NCBI RefSeq assembly: GCF_021202945.1
Contig: NZ_JAJOYR010000001.1
Span: forward strand, 1,240,001-1,304,000
Length of the DNA stretch: 64,000 nt
Source: Stenotrophomonas sp. SY1
Lineage (GTDB): Bacteria > Pseudomonadota > Gammaproteobacteria > Xanthomonadales > Xanthomonadaceae
Reading direction: 5' to 3'
Shown here: positions 33,486 to 45,866 of the stretch, in pieces
How positions within the stretch are numbered: the first letter of the stretch is position 1
Layout: every line of letters starts with the position of its first letter
Notes under the pieces: model-generated
What the model saw: the letters and a program-made list of their open reading frames with translations, nothing else
What the model was told of the DNA's origin: nothing
Databases searched by the model: none
Translations under genes and position numbers: made by a program

Positions 33486-34634
33486 TCAATGTAGGTTCTC
33501 TATCAGTTGACGCCAGCGCAGGCTGAGTGACGAGTTGGAGAGAAACCGTTGGAAGTATTGTGAGGCATCGTGCCCCAGCTGAAGCCTTCGTTCGGCAGAC
33601 GAGGCTAGGGATCGGATGGTTTTGGCAAGTTCCACTGGGTCCGCCATTGAGTGGATCATTGGGGGCTGGGGAGTGCCCAGCGGTAGGCTGAAATTTCCTT
33701 GAGAAATGACTGCTTTGCCTGCTGCAAGTGCCTGGTAGATTTTGAAAGGCAAGACCCTTGAAGCCTTGCCGTCACCGCCGAAAATGCCAAGACAAATATC
33801 TGCCTGAGACAGATGCTCTGAGAGGGTATCCGGCGATTGCCAGGTTCGTATCCAGGTAACGGAGTCGTTCGCATGGAGCCATGGGGCAGCTGCAGCAGAC
33901 TCTTGACCATCGCCGATTATTACGAACTCGATGTCGGTTTCGGTGCGCAGTGCGTGAATGGCTTTCGCAATGACTGTTGTTCCTTGTAGAGGAACAAAAG
34001 TGCCGATGAATAGGACTTTTACTTTCTTGCGGTGAATGGTGGGGGGCATTTTTTCTGGTTGTGGATGCAGCGCCAGAGGGATGCTGAGAATGCGCTCGCG
34101 TGGAACGTGGAAGGTGCTGCTCATGTGATCTGCATTGGCCTCCGTGTCGCTGATTATTACTTCCGCGGCGCGAAGTGCACGTGACTCAATCTTGAGAAGT
34201 ACTCGGCAAGCTAGGCCTTTGGCGTTCCCGAGGCCCCGATCCTGATAAAGTGAATCCCAAATGGTTATATAAGCGTCGCAAATGCAGCGGGGCCGGATGC
34301 CTTTGGGTAGCCATGAGAGTAGCCAGAGGGTGATGATGCCGGGGTAAGGGATGTAGGTAATGCTGGATTTTGGGCTTAGTGTCAGGAGCTTCACGCATGA
34401 CGCTAGGTTGTAAATGAGGATCCTGCTGATGGAGTAAATGGCCTTGTGTACAGGCGCACTAGATAGCTTCCAGAGGGTTAGGTTGGAGGGAAGCCAGAAG
34501 CTGCAATCTGTCACTTTGGCCAGCTTGGTTGATCGAATTAGTCCGATCGTATTCCAAGCATTTGGGTAGCCCTCTCCGCGGAGCCCGGCGCCGGCGATGA
34601 AAATGTGATTCGGAGAGGACTTTGGCATCTGCAT
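33486..34634 (-). CDS. GT4-family glycosyltransferase
   Basis: Cytoplasmic GT-B fold sugar transferase of 382 residues. The C-terminal half shows VKVLFIGTFVPLQGTTVIAKAI, VIIGDGQE and GGDGKASRVLPFKIYQALAAGKAVI, the usual donor-binding region with the conserved acidic residue altered in context (SRVLPFK). The N-terminal half is more variable and has an internal hydrophobic stretch. It is the last gene of the five-gene minus-strand glycan cluster, two bases after the methyltransferase gene. It probably adds a sugar to a lipid-linked or surface glycan; the sugar is unknown. Low GC compared with neighbours. Confidence 0.82.
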   Translation of the reverse strand: MQMPKSSPNHIFIAGAGLRGEGYPNAWNTIGLIRSTKLAKVTDCSFWLPSNLTLWKLSSAPVHKAIYSISRILIYNLASCVKLLTLSPKSSITYIPYPGIITLWLLSWLPKGIRPRCICDAYITIWDSLYQDRGLGNAKGLACRVLLKIESRALRAAEVIISDTEANADHMSSTFHVPRERILSIPLALHPQPEKMPPTIHRKKVKVLFIGTFVPLQGTTVIAKAIHALRTETDIEFVIIGDGQESAAAAPWLHANDSVTWIRTWQSPDTLSEHLSQADICLGIFGGDGKASRVLPFKIYQALAAGKAVISQGNFSLPLGTPQPPMIHSMADPVELAKTIRSLASSAERRLQLGHDASQYFQRFLSNSSLSLRWRQLIENLH

Positions 34635-34635
34635 T

Positions 34636-35451
34636 CTATTTCTGAGCGGTAATGATGAGGTTCAGCGAGTTTTCGGCTTCCTCGTCGATGATGAAGTCGC
34701 GTTCGTCGAAGCAAAACTCATTAATTTCTGATGCATTGCGCGGCCGATTTCGTGCTGCGAGTACTCTGTGGGCAAGGTTGAGAGCGGCAATGCGGATTGA
34801 GTCAGGCAGAAAGGGGAGGGTTGCTGGTAGGCATAACCACTTGGTGCGTCTATAGCGGTTGATCTCGACGGATGCTATTTTCCAGCTGGCACCCATTCGA
34901 AAGCGCTTGGTGATCGATAAATGTCTGCCGATCAAGTTGGCGAGAGTATCCATGTCGTACTCGCGGAGATGCCACCTATTCCAAGGTTTTTGACCTGGGA
35001 ACAGGCGGTTTCTTCTGTCTGGTGTAATAACGATTAGCGTGCCGCCGGGTGCAAGGACCCTGCGTGCTTCTTGGAGGTAGCCATCTTCGTCACTTACGTG
35101 TTCGATTACCTGAAAGGAAAGGACGACATCGAAGCTGCTGTCCGGAAATGGCAATCGCGCATCCGGCTCAATCTTCTGGAAGTGCAGATTATCGCGCTGA
35201 TAGTTTTCATCAGCGTAGGCGATGGCTTCGCCTGAAATATCTACGCCGTATACTTCTGCTGCTTTCTGTGACAGGCGCATGGCGCCATAGCCGGAGCCAC
35301 AACCTAGATCCAGCACTTTCTTATCACCACATATTTCTTCAGCAAAGCGATAGCTTGCTGCGTGCATTGAGTAAATGGTGTACGCACCTAGTGTGTGCAT
35401 GTAAGCGTCTTCGATGACGCGCTCGCCTGTGGGCTCAAGTTCGATTTTCAT
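34636..35451 (-). CDS. Class I SAM-dependent methyltransferase
   Basis: A 271-residue methyltransferase with motif I VLDLGCGSGYGAM, DISGEAIAYA, LSFQVIEHVSDEDGYL and a LAPGGTLIVITPD strand. The start is the ATG at 35451 (MKIELEPTGERV); the longer frame reads into the neighbouring membrane protein gene. It overlaps that gene by four bases (translational coupling). It is similar in type to methyltransferases that cap or decorate O-antigen chains. The actual acceptor is unknown; a sugar of the pilin or LPS glycan is likely from context. Confidence 0.8.
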   Translation of the reverse strand: MKIELEPTGERVIEDAYMHTLGAYTIYSMHAASYRFAEEICGDKKVLDLGCGSGYGAMRLSQKAAEVYGVDISGEAIAYADENYQRDNLHFQKIEPDARLPFPDSSFDVVLSFQVIEHVSDEDGYLQEARRVLAPGGTLIVITPDRRNRLFPGQKPWNRWHLREYDMDTLANLIGRHLSITKRFRMGASWKIASVEINRYRRTKWLCLPATLPFLPDSIRIAALNLAHRVLAARNRPRNASEINEFCFDERDFIIDEEAENSLNLIITAQK

Positions 35452-36395
35452 GGTGGTGTCGGTTGATGGCTTCGGCGGGTTCGCAGAATCAAAATGGAGA
35501 CGGCAAAGGCCAGTAAGTCTCCCAGCATGCTGCTCGCGCGTGCAAGCATGACCAGTTGGATTATCTGGTCGTTGCTTCCATGGCCCTTCAGTATCAAGAG
35601 CATGATGCCCTCTCTGGCCCCTAGGCCTGCAGGTGCGCCTGGGGCTAAAAAGCCCAGTATCCAGGCGATGGCAAATGATGAGGTCGCAACTGCGTAGCTG
35701 ATGTTCCCGTCGACCCCGATAGCCAAAGCCAGTAGCCAGATTCCCAGACCAATGGCAAGGTAGTTGAGGCAATAGGCCGAAAGAGCCTTGAATGTTGTTA
35801 TCGGCCCCGGCAGGCCGCCCATCCAGTAGAGCAGTTTGTCGAAACGGCCATTTGTGGAGAGATTCTTGGTGGGTACATCAATGCAGAGCAACAAGATCCC
35901 TGTACAACTGGCCAGAAGTGCAACGAGCACCAAGGGCATGTGACCAGAGATCTCGGGCCGCCATGCATTCGGCGCAAGTAGCAGGGCGCCAACCAATATG
36001 CTTGCTGCAGCGGCCAGGATGGTTTCCTGAATTACAGTGCCGGCATATGCCGGCATGGGAATGCCTTGCTTCAGCGACAGTGTGACGCGACAGATATGCT
36101 GTGCGACATTGCCCGGTATGTATTTGGCCAGTTGTGTGGCGCCCATCAAGCTGCTTAATTGTATTGAATCGTGCTTATGGCCTTGGCGCAGGAGAAGTTG
36201 CCGCCAAGCTACGCCACTGAGTGGGTAGATCATTGCATAGCAAAGGCTTGCCAGAGCCAGAGCAATGATGGTGCTGGCATCACTCAGCGTTGCTTTGAGA
36301 AGGCTTAGGTCGAGGTGCTTCCAGCAGAACCAGAAGAAATATCCAGTCAACACGGTGGCTGCTAATAGGCTAAGAAGGCGCCAGGCAAGCTTCAT
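35448..36395 (-). CDS. Flippase-like integral membrane protein (UPF0104 / LPG synthase TM type)
   Basis: A 315-residue protein with about eight membrane helices and the family motif APGAPAGLGAREGIML near residue 255, plus GATQLAKYIPGNVAQH near residue 88. These features belong to the lysylphosphatidylglycerol-synthase transmembrane/UPF0104 group, which has been linked to lipid flipping and often lies in glycan clusters. Here it may move or present a lipid-linked sugar. It overlaps genes on both sides by four bases, so it belongs to one operon with the two methyltransferases. Confidence 0.78.
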   Translation of the reverse strand: MKLAWRLLSLLAATVLTGYFFWFCWKHLDLSLLKATLSDASTIIALALASLCYAMIYPLSGVAWRQLLLRQGHKHDSIQLSSLMGATQLAKYIPGNVAQHICRVTLSLKQGIPMPAYAGTVIQETILAAAASILVGALLLAPNAWRPEISGHMPLVLVALLASCTGILLLCIDVPTKNLSTNGRFDKLLYWMGGLPGPITTFKALSAYCLNYLAIGLGIWLLALAIGVDGNISYAVATSSFAIAWILGFLAPGAPAGLGAREGIMLLILKGHGSNDQIIQLVMLARASSMLGDLLAFAVSILILRTRRSHQPTPP

Positions 36396-37210
36396 CTGCG
36401 ACTAGCCATTACCAAGTAACCACTTCCCCAATTCCGGTTTCTCGTCACGTATTGCGCGCCCGAGGCTACGGCTATCAGTGCTCGTCCGGGGAGCGAGTGT
36501 GTCCATCGGCTAATACGGAGATAGTTGCGCCGATCAATGCCGCTCGCGGCGGTAGCCTCGCTTTTGGAGTCGGTTTTTCGCTCAATGAGCATCCTGCTAT
36601 AAATGAGGTTGCCCAGAGCTTCAGTGGCATTTGCCAGGGGGAAACCGTAGCACTCGAAGTGGTCGATTTTCAGTCCGCAATCAATGATTAGTTTTCGTAT
36701 GTCGTTACGGTCGTAGCGGCGCCAGTGCCCAGCCCACGCATCGCCTGAGCCCCAGCGTGATCGGTGTGCGGGTACAGAAAGAACGATCTTGCCTTGAGGC
36801 CGGAGCCAGTGAAGCCACTCCTCAATTGCGGCGTAGTCATCTTCGATATGTTCAAGAACATCAAATGCACATATGACGTCAAAATTTCCGCTCCAATCCG
36901 CATGCGGGATTGGACTGATGTCATGTGTGCTTTGTGCGGCCCTGGCTAGTTGAGATGCCATTACCAAAGCTCGTGAAGATGTTTCCAGACCCTGCGCGGA
37001 ATAGCCGCGACGCGCAAGGTCACAGAGCAGCGCGCCTGCACCACAGCCGATCTCCAACAGCTTTGTTGAAGGAGAGGTTTCCTTAAGGAGGGAAAGGATA
37101 CGGGCGCGTCGTAAAAGGTAGCGAATTGGAGGTGTCCAGCCGATCGCAGGCGCAACGATTCCCAACTCCTCGGAATACTTGACTTGCGATGTTGGGCTAC
37201 TGTCATTCAT
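36392..37210 (-). CDS. Class I SAM-dependent methyltransferase (second)
   Basis: A 272-residue methyltransferase with LLEIGCGAGALLCDLARRG (SAM loop), CAFDVLEHIEDDYAAI and the post-motif LRPQGKIVLSVPAHRSRWG followed by HWRRYDR. The latter pattern is common in methyltransferases of surface-polysaccharide clusters. It differs from the one at 34636, so two separate methylations are expected. It lies between the GT2 and the flippase-like gene; spacing to the GT2 stop is 26 bp. Confidence 0.8.
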   Translation of the reverse strand: MNDSSPTSQVKYSEELGIVAPAIGWTPPIRYLLRRARILSLLKETSPSTKLLEIGCGAGALLCDLARRGYSAQGLETSSRALVMASQLARAAQSTHDISPIPHADWSGNFDVICAFDVLEHIEDDYAAIEEWLHWLRPQGKIVLSVPAHRSRWGSGDAWAGHWRRYDRNDIRKLIIDCGLKIDHFECYGFPLANATEALGNLIYSRMLIERKTDSKSEATAASGIDRRNYLRISRWTHSLPGRALIAVASGAQYVTRNRNWGSGYLVMASRR

Positions 37211-37236
37211 GGGCTTGGATGGGTGTCACTGCGTCG

Positions 37237-38094
37237 TCAACTGTCGCGACGGTACGTTAGATTGGTGATCTGTTCTGAGATCAGACCGATGAGAAAAATG
37301 ATCACTGCCGCGCTGAACAGTAGTGTGCTCATGTTGGTGAGCCGATGCACGGTTGCATACGTATATCCGTAGTAGCCAAGTCCGGTGAGGAAGAATGCCA
37401 GCGCGATCGGCGCAAACAATTTCATCGGTGAATACAACGTCGCAATCTTGAAAATGATCAGCAGAAAGCGAATGCCATCCTTGATCGGTCGAATATGGCT
37501 GCCATTCCCGACACGTTTGGCGACAGGAATCGGCACATAGGCCACCGGGTACGCGCTGCGAAAGAACGCCATGGTGCTGGTGGTCGGGTAGCTGAAGCCA
37601 TTCGGGAGCAGGTGCAGGAATTCGCGGAACTTGCCTGCGCGCACCGCGCGGAAGCCGGAAGTGAGGTCGTCGATCTGATGGCCGGTCATGTGGCTGGCCA
37701 GTCGGTTGTAGAACGCATTGGCCAAACCCCGGTGGAGGTTGGCCTGGCCGTCGCTGTCGCGGGCGCCAACGACCATGTCGAAGCCTTCTTCGAGTTTGCT
37801 CAGCAACTGGCCGATGTGGCTTGCACTGTGCTGGCCGTCAGCATCCATGAATACCAGGATGTTGCCGCTGGCTGCGCGGGCTCCGCGTTTGATGGCGGCA
37901 CCGTTGCCCATCGAGTAAGGGCTGCTGAGTACGGCGGCCCCTAGTTCCTGCGCGACCTGTGCGGTCTGATCGGTTGAGCCATCGTTGACCACGATGATCT
38001 CCGCATCCGGATAGGCTGCCCGCAGAGCGGGCAGGGTGCGTTTCAATCCTTCGGCCTCGTTTTTCGCGGGCAGGATGATGCTTAGTTCTGGCAC
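37237..38094 (-). CDS. GT2-family polyprenyl-phosphate glycosyltransferase (DPM1/GtrB-like)
   Basis: A GT-A enzyme of 285 residues that begins SIILPAKNEAEGL, has VVNDGSTDQTA and the metal-binding DADGQH (DxD). It ends in two hydrophobic helices (KLFAPIALAFFLTGLGYYGY and LLFSAAVIIFLIGLI). This build is typical of enzymes that load one sugar onto undecaprenyl or dolichyl phosphate. Such a lipid-linked sugar is the donor that GT-C enzymes need, so it may feed the GT-C-like protein at 31053. It is the first gene of the minus-strand cluster, divergent from pilB. Confidence 0.85.
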   Translation of the reverse strand: MPELSIILPAKNEAEGLKRTLPALRAAYPDAEIIVVNDGSTDQTAQVAQELGAAVLSSPYSMGNGAAIKRGARAASGNILVFMDADGQHSASHIGQLLSKLEEGFDMVVGARDSDGQANLHRGLANAFYNRLASHMTGHQIDDLTSGFRAVRAGKFREFLHLLPNGFSYPTTSTMAFFRSAYPVAYVPIPVAKRVGNGSHIRPIKDGIRFLLIIFKIATLYSPMKLFAPIALAFFLTGLGYYGYTYATVHRLTNMSTLLFSAAVIIFLIGLISEQITNLTYRRDS

Positions 38095-38247
38095 GACTGG
38101 TTACCGGTAGTTCTCCCCGCTGCCATAGTAGCCGGGTTCGCGGAGGGGATGAGGGACGCCGGGCCGGTTTTTGGCAGCGGGCGTGGCTGGTGGGATACTT
38201 CGGCATGCGTACAATTGCCGGGCAATCGTCCGGCCCAGGGGAACTCA

Positions 38248-39978
<1,731 letters not shown>

Positions 39979-40000
39979 GTGCGGCGGGGTTGTCGTAAAC

Positions 40001-40032
40001 GAGAAACGCCGGGCATTGCCCGGCGTTTTCGT
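40001..40032. terminator. Bidirectional terminator between pilB and pilR
   Basis: AAACGCCGGGCA-T-TGCCCGGCGTTT, a 12-bp perfect stem with A- and T-rich flanks, 25 bp after the pilB stop and 77 bp from the pilR stop. Confidence 0.85.
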
Positions 40033-40081
40033 ATCTGCAGTGCCGAACCATCTCCGGCAGCGGGTATGGCCGGGCAACCCC

Positions 40082-40105
40082 CAGCGGAGCTTGGCTCCGT
40101 TCTAC
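40082..40105 (-). repeat. SMAG-type REP palindrome
   Basis: On the minus strand it reads GTAGAACGGAGCCAAGCTCCG, with a GTAG head and a short palindrome. It lies directly beyond the pilR stop codon. Confidence 0.65.
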
Positions 40106-40108
40106 CGG

Positions 40109-41497
<1,389 letters not shown>

Positions 41498-41625
41498 GGG
41501 CAAAACGATAGCCGAGGAAGCTGCGCACGCCAAATGCCCAGCCTGAAAGAGCGGAGCGGGTTCGCACAAATGGGCGGGAAGTTGCCGGTTGGAGTTCCAT
41601 TCCAGCCTCCGCCTCCACCCGCATG

Positions 41626-43248
41626 TCAGGCGCTGGCGCTGGTGAAAGTGGTCTTGGGGGTTGCCAGCGTCAGGCGGAAACAGGCGCCGCCGGCGGGCAC
41701 GGAAACGTAGTCCAGTTGCGCCTGGTTGGCCCGGCACAGCTCGCGGGCGATGTACAGACCCAGGCCGGTGCCGTGCTCGGAGGTGGTGTAGAACGGGCGG
41801 AACAACTGGGCGGCGATGGCATCGGGAATGCCCGGGCCGCGGTCCATTACATCGATCACCGCTAGGCGCTCGCCCCGGGTGACGCGGATGCGCACCCGCG
41901 CCGGTTCGTCGACCAGGCGCCCGTACTTCAGTGCGTTGTGGACCAGCGCGCTCAGCACCTGGTGCAGATGGCGCGGGTCCATCAGCGCCGGCACCGAGGA
42001 ATCGCGGATCGATGCTTCCAGGCTGTCGGTTTCCAGTGACAGGGTCTGGCGGTGCTCGATCACAAAGCGGCGTACGAAGGCGGCAAGATCCAGATTCTCC
42101 GGGTTGGCGCGTTCGCGCCGCGCCAGCGCCAGCACGCTTTCGACGATGCCATTGGTGCGCTGGCATTGCTGGTGGATGATCTGCAGCAGGCGTCGGTCGG
42201 CGTCGCCCAGGTCGGTGGATTCCTCCAGCAATTGGGTGGCGTAGTTGATTGCCGCCAATGGGTTGCGGATCTCGTGGGCCAGGCTGGCCGAGAACCGTCC
42301 CAGGGTGGAAAGCGTCAGCGACTCGGCGCGCTTGGAGACCACGGTTGTGTCGTCCAGAAACACCAGGGTCATGTCACTGTCGGCCAGTAGTCGCGCAAAG
42401 CGCGGCAGGACCTCGGCCTGGTCGGGCATCAGTTGCAGCGCCTGTTCTTCTTCGCGCCAGCCGCCGCGCCAGCGCTGCAGGCGTCGGGCCAGCTCCGGTG
42501 ATGCCGAGGCCAGGGTCGTGCGTTCGGTGGCCAGAGTGCCTTCCATGTCGCCGAGCAGGGCGGTGGCTGCTTCATTGGCCAGGGTGATGCGGCCGTGGAT
42601 ATCCACCACCAGCACACCGGTGCGCATGCGGCGGATGATCAGTTCGTTGACCTCGAACAGGTTGGCCACCTCGGCGCCACGCCGATCCGCCAGCTGCTGG
42701 GTGCGGCGGGTGCGGCTGCCGATCTGGTAGCAGATGAAGGCCAACGCAAGGTAGCTGGTGACGAACATCGCCAGCTCGGCCAGGGTGCGGTTGGCAGGGC
42801 TGTTTTCCAGGGCGTTCCAGATGAACGCGGCAACGCTGGCGATGCTGGCCAGCAGGGCCGCCAGCATCGCCCGTGGCAACGGCAGCAACAATCCGGCGGC
42901 GGCGATGTTGAACAGCAACGACATCGAAATGCCGGCGCCCGCTTCGGGCAGCGCGTGGTTGAGCAGGGTGGCGGCAACGATGTCCACCATCACGCTCCAG
43001 AACACGATGGCCTGCAGCCAGCGCTCGTTGCGGCCCCAGAACAGCAGTGCGACGCTGACCACCAGGTAGCTGATGGACACAGTCTCGGCCAGCAGGGGCC
43101 GTTGAGGCTCGGCCACCAGCATGGTCATGGGGCTGAACACCAGGGCGCACAGCAAGGACGCAACCAGCACCCGGTACAGCGCGAAGAAGTACAGCTCTCG
43201 ACGCGGAATCGATTCGATGCGGTCGATGAGCGAGGGGCTGGGGGCCAA
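41626..43248 (-). CDS. pilS: Pilin sensor histidine kinase
   Basis: A 540-residue kinase with about six N-terminal membrane helices, a PAS-like domain (VNELIIRRMRTGVLVVD), H325 in ASLAHEIRNPLAAIN and an ATPase domain with HNALKYGR, DRGPGIPD and GTGLGLYIA. PilS senses pilin level in the membrane and phosphorylates PilR. No ATG fits the N terminus. I propose the TTG at 43248, with GGAG seven bases before it, which gives the expected PilS length; the frame stays open further upstream. The spacing to pilR is 128 bp. Confidence 0.9.
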   Translation of the reverse strand: MAPSPSLIDRIESIPRRELYFFALYRVLVASLLCALVFSPMTMLVAEPQRPLLAETVSISYLVVSVALLFWGRNERWLQAIVFWSVMVDIVAATLLNHALPEAGAGISMSLLFNIAAAGLLLPLPRAMLAALLASIASVAAFIWNALENSPANRTLAELAMFVTSYLALAFICYQIGSRTRRTQQLADRRGAEVANLFEVNELIIRRMRTGVLVVDIHGRITLANEAATALLGDMEGTLATERTTLASASPELARRLQRWRGGWREEEQALQLMPDQAEVLPRFARLLADSDMTLVFLDDTTVVSKRAESLTLSTLGRFSASLAHEIRNPLAAINYATQLLEESTDLGDADRRLLQIIHQQCQRTNGIVESVLALARRERANPENLDLAAFVRRFVIEHRQTLSLETDSLEASIRDSSVPALMDPRHLHQVLSALVHNALKYGRLVDEPARVRIRVTRGERLAVIDVMDRGPGIPDAIAAQLFRPFYTTSEHGTGLGLYIARELCRANQAQLDYVSVPAGGACFRLTLATPKTTFTSASA

Positions 43249-43394
43249 GCCGAAGCTCCAGTTCAGGCGGAATCGTCCGAGTATAGGTGCGCAGGGGCCG
43301 GTGCAGGGCACTGGAGCCGCCGCCGCCGGTGGTTGGCAAGTTGCTGAAAAACCGCCAGAAAACGTGCCGAGGCTGGCCACTTGTACAGACTTCT

Positions 43395-43423
43395 TTGCGC
43401 CTCGACGTTCGCTCGGCCACAAT
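43395..43423 (+). promoter_or_regulatory. Candidate sigma-70 promoter of sucCD
   Basis: TTGCGC, a 17-bp spacer, then CACAAT, each matching the consensus hexamer at four of six positions, about 85 bp before the sucC start. Visual match only. Confidence 0.4.
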
Positions 43424-43506
43424 AGTGGGCCCGCCGCGGTCCACGCTGGCGCCCCACGCGGGGCCCGAGGAGATGCGTGCGGTCGTTCCTATTCCCACGG
43501 TGACGC

Positions 43507-44676
43507 ATGAATTTCCACGAATACCAGTCAAAACAACTGCTTGCCGAGTACGGCATCCCGGTCCCGGCCGGCAAGGTCGCGGCTACCCCGGACGAAGCCG
43601 TTGCAGCAGCCCAGTCGCTGGGCCAGGGCCCCTGGATGGTCAAGGCGCAGATCCATGCTGGCGGTCGCGGCAAGGCAGGCGGCGTCAAGTTCTGCAAGAC
43701 CACCGACGACGTGAAGGCCGCTGCGGCCAAGATGCTCGGCACCAAGATGGCCACCTACCAGACCGCCGGCGTCGAGCTGCCGGTCAACCTGGTGCTGGTG
43801 ACCACCGCCGGTGAGATCGTCAAGGAACTGTACCTGTCGGTGCTGGTTGACCGTGGCACCAAGACCATCACCTACATCGCTTCTTCGGAAGGCGGCGTGG
43901 AGATCGAGCAGGTTGCCGCTGAAACCCCGGAGCTGATCCACTCGCTCAACGTCGACTTCGTTGAAGGCGTGCAGGGTTACCACGGCCGTGATTTCGGCTT
44001 CAAGCTGGGCCTGACCGCCAAGCAGGCCGGCCAGTTCGCCAACATCATGGTGAACCTGTACCGCCTGTTCAATGAAAAGGACCTGGCGCTGGTTGAAATC
44101 AACCCGCTGGCCATCCTGGACGACGGCAACCTGTACGCGCTGGACGGCAAGTTCGACAGCGACGACAACGCCGCGTTCCGTCAGAAGGCACTGGTCGCCA
44201 TGCGCGACAAGACCCAGGAAGATCCGACCGAAGTGATCGCTTCGGAGCTGGACATCAACTACGTCACCATGGACGGCAACATCGGCTGCATGGTCAACGG
44301 TGCAGGCCTGGCCATGGCCACCATGGACGTCATCAAGCTCAACGGCGGCGAGCCGGCGAACTTCCTGGACGTGGGCGGCGGTGCCAACAAGCAGCGCGTC
44401 ATTGAAGCGTTCAAGCTGATCCTGTCCTCGGACAAGGTCGAAGGCATCTTCGTCAACATCTTCGGCGGCATCGTCCGTTGCGACATGATTGCCGAAGGCA
44501 TCATCGCCGCCGTGAAGGAAGTGGGCGTCAAGGTTCCGGTCGTGGTGCGCCTGGAAGGCACCAACGTGGAAGAAGGCAAGCAGCTGCTGCGTGACAGCGG
44601 CATGGCCATCATCCCGGCTGACAACATCAACGACGGCGCCAAGAAGGTCGTTGAAGCTGTCAAGAACGCCGCCTGA
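43507..44676 (+). CDS. sucC: Succinate-CoA ligase (ADP-forming) beta subunit
   Basis: TCA-cycle enzyme subunit of 389 residues. The N-terminal ATP-grasp domain begins [20 protein letters not shown] and has [18 protein letters not shown] and ALVEINPLA (metal binding). The C-terminal CoA-ligase domain has [20 protein letters not shown] and [10 protein letters not shown]. It pairs with sucD 21 bp downstream; together they make ATP from succinyl-CoA. Codon use is strongly biased, as in highly expressed genes. Confidence 0.98.
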   Translation: MNFHEYQSKQLLAEYGIPVPAGKVAATPDEAVAAAQSLGQGPWMVKAQIHAGGRGKAGGVKFCKTTDDVKAAAAKMLGTKMATYQTAGVELPVNLVLVTTAGEIVKELYLSVLVDRGTKTITYIASSEGGVEIEQVAAETPELIHSLNVDFVEGVQGYHGRDFGFKLGLTAKQAGQFANIMVNLYRLFNEKDLALVEINPLAILDDGNLYALDGKFDSDDNAAFRQKALVAMRDKTQEDPTEVIASELDINYVTMDGNIGCMVNGAGLAMATMDVIKLNGGEPANFLDVGGGANKQRVIEAFKLILSSDKVEGIFVNIFGGIVRCDMIAEGIIAAVKEVGVKVPVVVRLEGTNVEEGKQLLRDSGMAIIPADNINDGAKKVVEAVKNAA

Positions 44677-44697
44677 TCCGACACCGAAGGAAATCCA

Positions 44698-45573
44698 ATG
44701 TCAGTTTTGATCAACAAGAACACCAAGGTGATCGTGCAGGGCTTCACCGGCCAGCAGGGCACCTTCCACGCCACTCAGATGATCGAGTACGGCACCCAGG
44801 TTGTCGGCGGCGTGACCCCGGGCAAGGGCGGCACCACCCACATCGACCTGCCGGTGTTCAACACCGTGGCCGATGCCGTGCAGAGCACCGGCGCCAACGC
44901 TTCGGTCATCTACGTGCCGCCGCCGTACGCGGCTGACGCGATCCTGGAAGCCGCTGCTGCCGGCATCAAGGTCATCGTCTGCATCACCGAAGGCATCCCG
45001 GTGCTGGACATGCTGCGCGTCAAGAACGTGCTGACCCGTTCGCATCCGGACACCGTGCTGGTCGGTCCGAACTGCCCCGGCGTCATCACCCCGGGCGAGT
45101 GCAAGATCGGCATCATGCCGGGCCACATCCACATGCCGGGCAAGATCGGCATTGTGTCGCGTTCGGGCACGCTGACCTATGAAGCCGTCAAGCAGACCAC
45201 GGAAGTTGGCCTGGGCCAGTCCACCTGCATCGGCATCGGTGGTGACCCGATCAACGGCCTGAACTTCGTCGACTGCCTGAAGCTGTTCAACGAAGACCCG
45301 CAGACCCTGGGCATCATCATGGTCGGCGAAATCGGCGGCGACGCTGAAGAAGCCGGTGCCGAGTACATCAAGAACCACGTCAAGAAGCCGGTCGTCGGCT
45401 TCATCGCCGGTGCTTCGGCTCCGGCCGGCAAGCGCATGGGCCACGCCGGTGCGATTGCATCGGGCGGCAAGGGCACTGCCGAAGGCAAGTTCGCGGCGAT
45501 GGAAGCCGCTGGCGTCGTTACCGTCCGCTCGCCGGGCGACCTGGGCGCTGCCATTGCCAAGCTGGTCAAGTAA
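44698..45573 (+). CDS. sucD: Succinate-CoA ligase alpha subunit
   Basis: A 291-residue subunit that binds CoA ([14 protein letters not shown]) and carries the phosphohistidine, H249 in [24 protein letters not shown] and [15 protein letters not shown] are also present. The second gene of the sucCD operon, preceded by GAAGGAAATCCA, with a terminator 25 bp after the stop. Confidence 0.98.
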   Translation: MSVLINKNTKVIVQGFTGQQGTFHATQMIEYGTQVVGGVTPGKGGTTHIDLPVFNTVADAVQSTGANASVIYVPPPYAADAILEAAAAGIKVIVCITEGIPVLDMLRVKNVLTRSHPDTVLVGPNCPGVITPGECKIGIMPGHIHMPGKIGIVSRSGTLTYEAVKQTTEVGLGQSTCIGIGGDPINGLNFVDCLKLFNEDPQTLGIIMVGEIGGDAEEAGAEYIKNHVKKPVVGFIAGASAPAGKRMGHAGAIASGGKGTAEGKFAAMEAAGVVTVRSPGDLGAAIAKLVK

Positions 45574-45596
45574 CAGCTGACTGCTGGTGATGTTTT

Positions 45597-45630
45597 GAGA
45601 AGGCCGCCCTTGGGCGGCCTTCTTTTTTGG
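45597..45630 (+). terminator. Terminator of sucCD
   Basis: AGAAGGCCGCCC-TT-GGGCGGCCTTCTTTTTT: a perfect stem of 12 bp with a T run. Confidence 0.92.
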
Positions 45631-45650
45631 TGAAGCTGAAGGCTTGCCCT

Positions 45651-45779
45651 CACCCCTGCCCCTCTCCCGTAAACGGGAGAGGGGAAAGCCAAAGCCAGAG
45701 GCAAAGCACGAGCAGTAGCAGTAGCAGGCTGCTGCTGTCCCCTCTCCCGTTTACGGGAGAGGGGTGGGGGTGAGGGCGG
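45651..45779. repeat. Composite palindromic repeat: two hairpins in mirror order
   Basis: Left arm CCCTCACCCCTGCCCCTCTC and hairpin CTCTCCCGTAAACGGGAGAG. About 50 bp later there is a second hairpin, CTCTCCCGTTTACGGGAGAG, with right arm GGGGTGGGGGTGAGGGC. The whole element is an imperfect inverted repeat of about 130 bp lying between sucD and the DUF559 gene. The interior holds short GCAGTA and GCTGCTG repeats. Confidence 0.75.
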
Positions 45780-45866
45780 CTTTCCGAGCAGAACAAATAG
45801 CTACCCCTGATTCCGGGGTCAACACGTTCAAAAGATCCTTCTTCCTCCAACGGAAGTAGCGATCCC

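Noticed and set aside
33486-38094. Integrative element or genomic island with its own mobility genes
   Set aside because: Low GC suggests transfer, but there is no integrase, transposase, attachment-site repeat or tRNA at the borders. Replacement by homologous recombination is more likely.
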